Shown here: positions 1 through 5,110 of the stretch, in pieces | Layout of the letters: the number at the start of each line of letters is the position of its first letter | Position numbering within the stretch: position 1 is the first letter of the stretch | Assembly: GCA_003156235.1 (NCBI GenBank) | Contig: PMGP01000420.1 | Coordinates: forward strand, 1-7,699 | DNA: 7,699 bases | Direction: 5' to 3' | From: Acidobacteriaceae bacterium | GTDB lineage: Bacteria > Acidobacteriota > Terriglobia > Terriglobales > Acidobacteriaceae | Notes under the pieces: model-generated | What the model was told of the DNA's origin: nothing | Database searches by the model: none | What the model saw: only the letters and a program-made list of their open reading frames with translations | Translations under genes and position numbers: made by a program

Positions 1-1
1 T

Positions 2-157
2 TTTTCGGCACAGACATTCTTTGGGCCTTGCAATCTAACTCAGAAGCGATATAATTCCGTTGAATCGGCGCCGAAAAGGGAGATTCCGGATTATGATAAG
101 ACTTCCTGGGCTAAGCCAGCGGCACAATTGCTTGTGAATGAGGGCGGAACGATTTGA
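2..157 (+). CDS. C-terminal tail of a truncated, unrecognised protein (partial)
   Basis: Reading frame 2 is open from the window edge to a TGA at 155-157, giving 51 codons with no start needed. The translated tail contains the segments FFGPCNLTQKRYN, REIPDYDKTSWAKPAAQLL and ends VNEGGTI. Residue composition looks like ordinary soluble protein and lacks the Arg/Pro/Ala-rich bias of antisense shadow frames. The next small ORF follows after only 20 bp on the same strand, which fits an operon. I do not recognise the family, and the gene's body lies outside the window. The caveat is length: 51 open codons in DNA of about 50% GC can occur by chance, and a promoter-like TTGCAA-16 bp-TATAAT (28-55) lies inside the frame, so this stretch might instead be an intergenic promoter region. 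Confidence 0.45.
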   Translation, partial: FSAQTFFGPCNLTQKRYNSVESAPKREIPDYDKTSWAKPAAQLLVNEGGTI

Positions 158-177
158 CCATCGAAAAGAGAACTAAT

Positions 178-327
178 ATGTCTCCTGTTTCCGTGTGGGG
201 CTTTGAAATTCCAGATGCAGGATTGTCGCCGCAAGAAATCGAGTATCTGAGAACAATGCCCAGAGAGCTTCCAACAATCGAGTGGTTTTGGAAGGAAATG
301 GATCGAGTATGGTGTGATCTTCATTGA
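178..327 (+). CDS. Small tryptophan-rich hypothetical protein (49 aa)
   Basis: ATG at 178-180 opens a 49-codon frame ending with TGA at 325-327. A weak purine-rich SD (AAAAGAGA) lies about 6 nt upstream. The product is acidic and unusually rich in Trp for its size (W7, W36, W38, W45). Its C-terminal half reads LSPQEIEYLRTMPRELPT followed by a W-F-W-K-E-M-D-R-V-W segment, which would form an amphipathic helix with an aromatic face. There is no signal peptide, membrane segment or Cys-His metal site. It sits 20 bp after the preceding partial gene and 84 bp before a glycosyltransferase on the same strand, so a role as an accessory or adaptor to glycan-cluster enzymes is possible, but that is inference only. 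The LPT-x-E-x-x-W-x-x-M-D-x-V-W pattern looks like a conserved domain rather than noise, though I cannot name the family. It could also be a remnant of a longer protein. Confidence 0.55.
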   Translation: MSPVSVWGFEIPDAGLSPQEIEYLRTMPRELPTIEWFWKEMDRVWCDLH

Positions 328-411
328 GAAAGTTAGGGTGTGAGTTTAGAAATGATGCGATAACGAACGATTAAAGATCATCAATTAGCTGTGCATGAAA
401 AGGAGAATTGG

Positions 412-1374
412 ATGGAATCACCAAATATTTCGCCTGTGTCAATGGACGACACAAAGCGGCCCTTTTGGTCGGTAATGATTCCGATGTATAACCCCCGCCC
501 GGATTATCTTGAGCAGGCGCTGAGAAGTGTTTTGATGCAGGATCCCGGATCGGACCGGATGCAAATTGAGGTTGTAGATGATTGCTCAACTAACATAGAT
601 GTGTCTGCTCTGGTGAAGGGTATTGCGGGAGATCGAGTCACGCTTTCCCGCAATGTTAAGAATCTGGGCCAGGCAGGTAACTTGAACAATTGCATAGATC
701 GCTCCAATGGCGTGTGGGTCCATATTTTGCATTATGACGACTATGTGTTGCCTGGCTTTTATGAGCTGCTTGAGGAAACTCAAAGGGCGCATCCAGAAGT
801 GAGCCTGATCGCGACCAGGTCATTTCTTGTTGACGCTGATGGCCTTATTGAGCAGGTGACACCTAGAGTTCGTAGCCTGGAGAAAGGGGGGCATGAAGTT
901 CAAGGCCTTTTTTATAAGAATCCGATATATACTCCTGCTGTAGTTGTGCGCAAGAGCTTTTATGAGCAGCACGGTCGATTTAGGACAGACCTACCCTACG
1001 CGCTGGACATGGAACTGTGGGTTCGAATCATCAGTACTGGTGGAGGAGTCATTTTACCGCAAATTTTAGCTTGTTACCGGAGTTCTGCCGGGAACATAAC
1101 CTCGCGCTATATCCGGAGCGCTGAAGCCTTGCAAGATGAATGGCGGTTGAGCCGTATTTTTAACGAACTGTATCCCAATTATGATTTAAAAAGAGCAGAT
1201 CAGATTCACTGCAGATACGCCTTCGCGCGGGCTAAGTCGTATGCGCAAAACGGTGACCTTTCCGCGGCCAATGCCAATCTTAAGTTTTGGAAAGAACATG
1301 CGTCTATCAGCCTGCGTCTTGAACTTTTTATCAAGAGTATCGTCAGGAGGGCAGCGCGCTGGATAAAGCGATAA
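412..1374 (+). CDS. Family 2 glycosyltransferase (GT-A fold)
   Basis: The 320-aa protein is predicted to transfer a sugar from a nucleotide-sugar donor to a glycan or lipid-linked acceptor at the cytoplasmic face of the membrane. Residues 17-30 (PFWSVMIPMYNPRP) form the first GT-A strand with the usual P-x-Y-N start. EVVDDCST at 53-60 carries the nucleotide-binding acidic pair. NLGQAGNLNNCI follows at 84-95. HYDDYVLPGF (107-116) supplies the DXD-type metal site (D109/D110). ALDMELWVRI (197-206) matches the acceptor-side D-x-x-[LM]W motif, with D199 or E201 as candidate base. A basic C-terminal tail (RRAARWIKR) may help peripheral membrane association; there is no TM segment. I chose ATG 412 because AAGGAG (400-405) lies 6 nt upstream, whereas the GTG at 391 has no SD and adds only seven residues. 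Base composition is lower in GC than the genes to the right. Donor and acceptor cannot be read from the sequence. Confidence 0.93.
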   Translation: MESPNISPVSMDDTKRPFWSVMIPMYNPRPDYLEQALRSVLMQDPGSDRMQIEVVDDCSTNIDVSALVKGIAGDRVTLSRNVKNLGQAGNLNNCIDRSNGVWVHILHYDDYVLPGFYELLEETQRAHPEVSLIATRSFLVDADGLIEQVTPRVRSLEKGGHEVQGLFYKNPIYTPAVVVRKSFYEQHGRFRTDLPYALDMELWVRIISTGGGVILPQILACYRSSAGNITSRYIRSAEALQDEWRLSRIFNELYPNYDLKRADQIHCRYAFARAKSYAQNGDLSAANANLKFWKEHASISLRLELFIKSIVRRAARWIKR

Positions 1375-1632
1375 TGCTGTTTTCCCGCCCCTCCCCCAAC
1401 ATTTGAAAACGCTGCGGCAATTCACACATTCTCACCTCAACGACGAGGATGAATGTTCTTGCTACCAGCCGGAGGTCCGCGCAATTCCATAGCGCGTTGC
1501 GTAAGCGACCAAGCCTGGCACTCAGGCTCGCTGGACGAGGGACGACCTCAATCCCTCCGCTGCTCCTGTCATGAAGCAGGTCAGCGTAGAGCTGCGCTCG
1601 ACTTCCGCGCTGTGTTCACCGCTGGCACCCGC
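1375..1632. other. Convergent intergenic region with no gene seen
   Basis: This 258-bp gap separates the convergent 3' ends of the glycosyltransferase and the serine hydrolase. I see no credible gene in it. It holds two short inverted repeats, AGCCTG/CAGGCT (1512-1528, 5-nt loop) and GAGGGA/TCCCTC (1537-1557, 9-nt loop). Neither is followed by a T-tract on either strand, so no intrinsic terminator can be assigned. GC rises across it, marking the boundary between the mid-GC glycan genes and the GC-rich hydrolase. Confidence 0.5.
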
Positions 1633-3093
1633 CTATTCCGCCGGCGCAATCAGGTACTGCTCCAGCTTGCCGTCGGGATAGGTGTAGGTCGTCAGCCTCA
1701 GCCGCTTGCCGGGATACACAATCAGGAAGCTGCGAAAGGTCATGCCGCCGCGCAGTTCACTGACGTTCTGCTGGAAGCTGAGCGGCTCGCCTAGCGGCGC
1801 CAGGCTCTGGCGGAAGTCGGCCACGGCCTCGGCGGTAAAGTAGTCGCTTAAATTCGGCGCCAGCAGGCTCCGGTCAATGCGCCCCTGTTGCAAATCGCGG
1901 AAAATCGCGACCGCCTGTTTTTCGGCGTCCGCCGGCGGGAACTCCGCCACCATCGGCGCAGCCAGACGCGCAATCGTCGCGGCCGCGCCCACGGCGTCCT
2001 GGTTGGTCAGCACCGCTACGGCCACGCCATCATCCACCAGCACGATATTCTCCGCAACAAAACCGGAGACCTCGCCGCCATGCTCAATCGAGCGATGGCC
2101 GTCGCGGTCCTTCACGTCCACGCCAAGCCCGTACTGCGTTCCCTTGCCGTCCTTCAGCTTCACCTCGGTGAACATCTGCTTGTAGCTCTCCGGCTTGAGC
2201 ACCGTCTGCGCAATCAGACTCTCGTCCCACAGCGCCAGGTCGTGCGCCGTCATGGCCAGCTCGCCCGCCGCGAACATCCATCCGCGTCCCTCCTTGGGCG
2301 CAGGACGCAGCGGACCGAGAGCGTTGCGATAATACGGCGTGGCGTCGTCTTCAGTCAGCTTCACCTCGTCCGAGTTCCACACCGACTGCATCCCCAGCGG
2401 CCGGAAGATGTGCGCGGTGAGAAACTCCATGTACGGCCGGCCCGTAACCTGCTCCACGATGCGCCCGGCAATCACGAAGTTGGTGTTCGAATACTGCCAC
2501 TGCGTTCCCGGCTCAAAGTCCAGCGGCTTCTTGCCCCACGTGTCGATGATCTGCTGCGCCGTCTCGTCGTGGTTCATGGTGGTCATCACGTAATCCTCCG
2601 GCCAGTAGTCCTGGTAGCCGGAGGTGTGCGAGAGAATCTGCCGGATGGTCACCTCGCCGCCGCGCGTGAGGCCGGGAACGTACTTGCCCACCGCATCGTC
2701 CAACGCGAGCTTGCCCTCCTCCTGTAGCAGCAGAATCGCCGCGGCGGTAAATTGCTTGGAGATCGACCCAATCGAGTAGCGCATCTCCGGCGTGGCGGCC
2801 ACTGCGGGAGCCGTACCCGTAGCCAGCCGCGCTTTGCCGTAGGCGTGGGTGTACGCCAGCTTGCCGCCCTTCACCACGGCCACCGAGGCCGACGGCACGC
2901 CAGTCTGTTCCAGCACTTGTGCGGCAATCCGGTCAACCCTGTTTTGGAGAGCCGGGGTCCCCACGGACAGGTCTTTGTCCGTGGGGTGGAGAGCCGGATC
3001 AAGCGCATTCATCGTCTGCGCCCGCGCCACCACCGATGCCAGTGCCAGCACCATCAAGCCCGTGCAAACCAACATGTTCTTCAGTTCTCTCAT
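1633..3093 (-). CDS. Exported beta-lactamase/PBP-like serine hydrolase
   Basis: This 486-aa protein belongs to the class C beta-lactamase/esterase/D-peptidase (Beta-lactamase, PF00144-type) superfamily and would act outside the cytoplasmic membrane on an amide or ester substrate through an acyl-serine intermediate. Residues 1-25 form a Sec signal peptide: basic MRELKN, hydrophobic core, ARA before Q26. The catalytic S-x-x-K is S110-I-S-K113. The Y-x-N motif is Y201-S-N203, and H338-G-G340 replaces the K-T/S-G triad, as in many esterase-like members. The landmarks ILSHTSGY (153-160) and YGLGV (321-325) are also present. A C-terminal extension of about 90 residues (from about 395) is an extra domain that often follows this fold. 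I chose ATG at 3093-3091: AAGGAG lies 10 nt upstream and the signal peptide then starts cleanly. The ATGs at 3102 and 3114 sit on or beyond that SD. Residues 36-49 are a palindrome-derived insertion, described separately. True substrate is unknown, and it should not be called a resistance enzyme. Confidence 0.93.
   Translation of the reverse strand: MRELKNMLVCTGLMVLALASVVARAQTMNALDPALHPTDKDLSVGTPALQNRVDRIAAQVLEQTGVPSASVAVVKGGKLAYTHAYGKARLATGTAPAVAATPEMRYSIGSISKQFTAAAILLLQEEGKLALDDAVGKYVPGLTRGGEVTIRQILSHTSGYQDYWPEDYVMTTMNHDETAQQIIDTWGKKPLDFEPGTQWQYSNTNFVIAGRIVEQVTGRPYMEFLTAHIFRPLGMQSVWNSDEVKLTEDDATPYYRNALGPLRPAPKEGRGWMFAAGELAMTAHDLALWDESLIAQTVLKPESYKQMFTEVKLKDGKGTQYGLGVDVKDRDGHRSIEHGGEVSGFVAENIVLVDDGVAVAVLTNQDAVGAAATIARLAAPMVAEFPPADAEKQAVAIFRDLQQGRIDRSLLAPNLSDYFTAEAVADFRQSLAPLGEPLSFQQNVSELRGGMTFRSFLIVYPGKRLRLTTYTYPDGKLEQYLIAPAE
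2945..2997. repeat. In-frame REP-like palindromic insertion flanked by direct repeats
   Basis: CCCCACGGACA (2959-2969) and TGTCCGTGGGG (2976-2986) are perfect 11-bp inverted arms around a 6-nt loop. They are bracketed by two identical 11-bp direct repeats, TGGAGAGCCGG, at 2945-2955 and 2987-2997. The period is 42 bp, exactly 14 codons. On the coding (minus) strand the repeat adds HPTDKDLSVGTPAL to the hydrolase, between two copies of Pro-Ala-Leu. Removing one period restores a continuous DPALQNRVDRI. The structure resembles insertion of a palindromic element with duplication of the target or partial unit, as known for Rickettsia palindromic elements that add peptides to proteins. From memory, similar GTCCGTGGGG hairpins recur in Acidobacteriota genomes; this is not verified here. 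Confidence 0.75.
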
Positions 3094-3241
3094 CGTCCCC
3101 ATTCTCCTTTGCATCCTGGCGCGCTCACAGTACCGACACCGATAAAGGTATCAGGCCGGCCTCGTGAATCGCTTTTGGACCTTTACGAGGTGTATTTTCC
3201 GAATTTCATGGAAATTTCTGGTGCAATCGGGTAAGACAGCA
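3094..3241. promoter_or_regulatory. Divergent intergenic region between hydrolase and TA module
   Basis: These 148 bp must hold the hydrolase promoter and upstream sequence of the toxin-antitoxin operon. The clearest element is the near-palindrome AATTTC-ATG-GAAATT (3202-3216), a possible regulator site about 110 bp upstream of the hydrolase start. No convincing pair of -35/-10 boxes for the hydrolase could be fixed by eye. An 8-mer, GTAAGACA, at 3231-3238 matches the transporter box at 6756-6803, but one extra copy in a window of this size is compatible with chance. Confidence 0.35.
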
Positions 3242-3265
3242 GTAAACTAGTTTGTAAACTAGTTG
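3242..3265 (+). promoter_or_regulatory. Tandem palindromic operator of the toxin-antitoxin operon
   Basis: Two tandem 12-bp units, GTAAACTAGTTT (3242-3253) and GTAAACTAGTTG (3254-3265), each contain a palindrome: AAACTAGTTT is perfect over 10 bp, and AACTAGTT over 8 bp in the second. They lie 30 bp upstream of the antitoxin start and overlap possible -10 hexamers (TAAACT at 3243-3248 or 3255-3260). Phd/YefM-family antitoxins are known to repress their own operon by binding paired short palindromes, often with toxin as co-repressor. The 12-bp phasing puts both sites on nearly the same DNA face, as expected for cooperative dimers. The repeat is directly visible; its operator role is inferred. 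Confidence 0.65.
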
Positions 3266-3294
3266 ATTCACTGAACGATCAGGCTGGAGGAATC

Positions 3295-3555
3295 ATGCCG
3301 GTAGTCGAGACCACCTACACCGAAATCGGCGCCTTTGACGCCAAGACTAAGCTCTCTGAGATTCTGCGTAAAGTCGAGCAGGGAGAGCGGTTTACCATCA
3401 CTCTGCGGGGGCGCGCTGTGGCAGACATTGTGCCCAGCCAACTCAAGAATCGAGAGCGCGTGGCTGAAGCTGTGCGCCGGCTCTTGGCCATGCCGAAAAT
3501 CGAGGGCATCCCGCCGGAAACCGTCAAGGCGTGGATTGAGGAAGGCCGTCATTGA
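3295..3555 (+). CDS. Phd/YefM-family type II antitoxin
   Basis: This 86-aa protein is predicted to neutralise the adjacent PIN toxin and to repress the operon. The N-terminal half, residues 9-50, has the family signature: TEIGAFDAKTKLSEILRKVE, then GERFTITLRGRAVADIVPS. That is the DNA-binding Phd/YefM fold, with the F-x-A-K-x-x-L-S-x-[IL]-L helix and the beta strands ending in V-A-x-[IL]-V-P. Residues 52-86 (RERVAEAVRRLLAMPKIEG, then PPETVKAWIEEGRH) form the helical C-terminal tail that would thread into the toxin. GGAGG at 3286-3290 lies just upstream of ATG 3295. The gene overlaps the toxin start by 4 bp, so synthesis is probably translationally coupled. Length and order (antitoxin first) are typical. 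The family is sure; specific DNA target is inferred from the upstream palindromes. Confidence 0.93.
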   Translation: MPVVETTYTEIGAFDAKTKLSEILRKVEQGERFTITLRGRAVADIVPSQLKNRERVAEAVRRLLAMPKIEGIPPETVKAWIEEGRH

Positions 3556-3980
3556 ACCTGATTCTGGATGCCTCGATGACACTGGCGTGGCAGTTCAAAC
3601 GCGTCGATCCAGCCGAGATTCTTTTGGCGAAGAGGGCGCTTGCCGAGCTTCCTTCCTATCAGGCAATCGTACCCGCGCTCTGGTATTCAGAGGTTGCAAA
3701 CAGCATCTTGCGCGGTGAGCGTCAAGGGGCGATCTCGAAGATACAATCGGCATACTTTCTCGACGAACTCGCTCATGCGGAGATCGTAGCCGACGAGGTT
3801 TCCCCTCGCGCCCGGCAGTCCGCAGTGATGGATTTGGCGCGCACTTACGGGTTGACCGCCTACGACGCCACCTATCTGGAACTGGCCATGCGCCGCGCCG
3901 CCACTCTGGCCACCTTCGACCGCAAACTGGCCGACGCCGCAAGAGCCGCCGGCGTACGGGTGTTTGGCGAGAAGCAGTAA
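3552..3980 (+). CDS. vapC: VapC-type PIN-domain toxin (putative RNase)
   Basis: This 142-aa PIN-domain protein is predicted to be a Mg2+-dependent ribonuclease toxin held in check by the upstream antitoxin. The four acidic PIN residues are all present: D6 in LILDASMTLAW, E47 in WYSEVANSIL, D105 in LTAYDATYLELA, and D123 in LATFDRKL. The domain therefore looks catalytically intact. Translation most likely starts at TTG 3552, which overlaps the antitoxin stop as TTGA. GAGGAAGG (3538-3545) is placed about 6 nt upstream. The first internal ATG (3576) would delete the D6 strand, so it is not a sensible start. A TTG start would keep toxin output lower than antitoxin output. VapC family members cut initiator tRNA, other tRNAs or the sarcin-ricin loop; the target here cannot be read from sequence. 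Confidence 0.93.
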   Translation: MNLILDASMTLAWQFKRVDPAEILLAKRALAELPSYQAIVPALWYSEVANSILRGERQGAISKIQSAYFLDELAHAEIVADEVSPRARQSAVMDLARTYGLTAYDATYLELAMRRAATLATFDRKLADAARAAGVRVFGEKQ

Positions 3981-4040
3981 TTGCGCGCTCGTAACATCAA
4001 CTTTTGCGGGATACTGCGGCGTTTATCATTACAAATATAT

Positions 4041-4910
4041 TCACCAATCACGATAAGGAATTGAGCTTTCTACGACGACAACTTGATCATTGAGCCTTTT
4101 CTTAATTGTAGCGATGGTTTCAATCTGGTGAGGACTTGGTCCGACGGTGATACGTTGTATTAGCGGCCAGACAGACTGGCCTTTACCTAAGTCAAAAGGC
4201 ACAAAAGGAAGCATCATTGACTTGCGCGTCCTAAAGTGAACTGAGTCCTCTGGTACATCGAATATCGCGATTCTCCACTCCTTCTCTTCATGAAATGCTT
4301 TATGTTTAAACCTCGACGATGAAAGGGAAATTCTACGACTAAACACCTCTTCTTGACTGAAACGGCTTTCGTGTTCTGTAGGGTTTGGATTGTCAATAAA
4401 GATGTCAATAATCTGATTGGACTGCTCATCTCCAGTTGGTTCGATGTAACGGACCTCGTCGAGAAGAAATGCCCAGCCCATTGGAAAGGGCTGATTGTGC
4501 GACATCGCTTTGGTAAAACCAGAACATCTCTTTTTCAATTCACTCGGGTCGAATCCTATGGCAACACCAGCACTTCCCCCGTAGCCTCTCCATTGGCCTA
4601 GCGTATCTCCGCCATCCTTAGAAAAGCAAAGAATATATATATCTAGTTCAAGTGGGGAACTAGCTAGCGATTGAACCTGTAGGAGTCTATCTCGATCATT
4701 TCCGCTTGTCGTCGCGAGTCTGGCCTTAATACGAGCTCGGACGTGGTCCCAAATTAAACGCTGCTCGGATATGTCATTCTGATAGCGAATGTGACTAGCC
4801 CACAATTCTCCGCTGTTCATGATACTAACGAATGATTCGACAGTCGTATAGTGGTACAACAGTTCACTTGCCTGCCTTGCTGTTGAACTTTCTAAAGCGA
4901 TATTGCTCAT
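4041..4910 (-). CDS. DUF2971 domain protein
   Basis: This 289-aa protein of unknown biochemical function matches DUF2971 along its whole length. The N-terminus has LLYHYTTVESFVSIMNSGELW then ASHIRYQNDISE (18-49). The middle has ILCFSKDGGDTLGQWRGYG then GSAGVAIGFD (93-121), and FKHKAFHEEKEWRIAIF lies at 201-217. The C-terminal strand is RITVGPSP...ESSIPYRDW. There is no signal peptide or TM segment, so it is probably cytoplasmic. I chose ATG at 4910-4908, with GAGAGGA 8 nt upstream; the ATG at 4937 falls inside a perfect hairpin and lacks an SD. The gene is clearly AT-richer than its neighbours (25 of 60 bases GC in 4321-4380, against 39 of 60 in 2101-2160 of the hydrolase), suggesting recent acquisition. 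The H-Y-T opening and late E-x-E-W-R motif loosely recall ADP-ribosyltransferase-like toxins such as DarT, but this is speculation. It is convergent with the toxin gene. Confidence 0.85.
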   Translation of the reverse strand: MSNIALESSTARQASELLYHYTTVESFVSIMNSGELWASHIRYQNDISEQRLIWDHVRARIKARLATTSGNDRDRLLQVQSLASSPLELDIYILCFSKDGGDTLGQWRGYGGSAGVAIGFDPSELKKRCSGFTKAMSHNQPFPMGWAFLLDEVRYIEPTGDEQSNQIIDIFIDNPNPTEHESRFSQEEVFSRRISLSSSRFKHKAFHEEKEWRIAIFDVPEDSVHFRTRKSMMLPFVPFDLGKGQSVWPLIQRITVGPSPHQIETIATIKKRLNDQVVVVESSIPYRDW

Positions 4911-4927
4911 TACAAATTTCCTCTCTT

Positions 4928-4955
4928 CGTACAGCATTCATTAGAATGCTGTACG
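4928..4955 (-). promoter_or_regulatory. Perfect 12-bp leader hairpin or operator of the DUF2971 gene
   Basis: CGTACAGCATTC (4928-4939) and GAATGCTGTACG (4944-4955) are perfect 12-bp inverted arms around the 4-nt loop ATTA. The element ends 17 nt before the preferred start codon, just ahead of the SD, and lies downstream of a plausible -10. It would therefore be either the 5'-terminal stem of the mRNA (stability or translation control) or a dimeric repressor operator. No T-run follows on the coding strand, so it is not a terminator. Confidence 0.65.
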
Positions 4956-4969
4956 CACATCGTCTGTCT

Positions 4970-4975
4970 AGTATA
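4970..4975 (-). promoter_or_regulatory. Candidate -10 box for the DUF2971 gene
   Basis: TATACT on the minus strand (4975-4970) is a good sigma70-like -10 hexamer about 60 nt upstream of the start. A start site near 4963 would place the 12-bp hairpin almost at the 5' end of the transcript. No good -35 is found at 16-18 bp, so the promoter is weak or needs help. The surrounding 4956-5110 is very AT-rich and holds no gene. Confidence 0.4.
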
Positions 4976-5110
4976 GAATAATGAATTCTTCAACTTGGAT
5001 AGAGTCACGTTACTGTTATTTGATCAGGCCTCGCTATTAAACGAGTCTGAGAATATGGAACGATAAGTCGGCTTTTATCCAATTATTTCGATATTTCTAT
5101 CCGCACTTTC

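Noticed and set aside
91..324. Minus-strand frame of 77 codons at the left edge
   Set aside because: It overlaps the better supported plus-strand small ORF, lacks an SD and has no recognisable motif.
1512..1557. Intrinsic terminators between the convergent genes
   Set aside because: Stems are only 6 bp and neither strand has a following T-run.
1453..1794. Plus-strand frame of 113 codons near the hydrolase 3' end
   Set aside because: It runs into the hydrolase coding region on the opposite strand and has low-complexity Ala/Arg/Gln composition without protein motifs.
1888..2727. Long plus-strand frame (279 codons) inside the hydrolase
   Set aside because: It is antisense to a gene with complete family motifs, its translation is dominated by Arg/His/Leu typical of shadow frames in GC-rich DNA, and it matches no fold.
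5046..5110. Terminator for the efflux transporter
   Set aside because: Only a GATAA/TTATC 5-bp stem with a poor tail is visible in this AT-rich gap, which is too weak to call.
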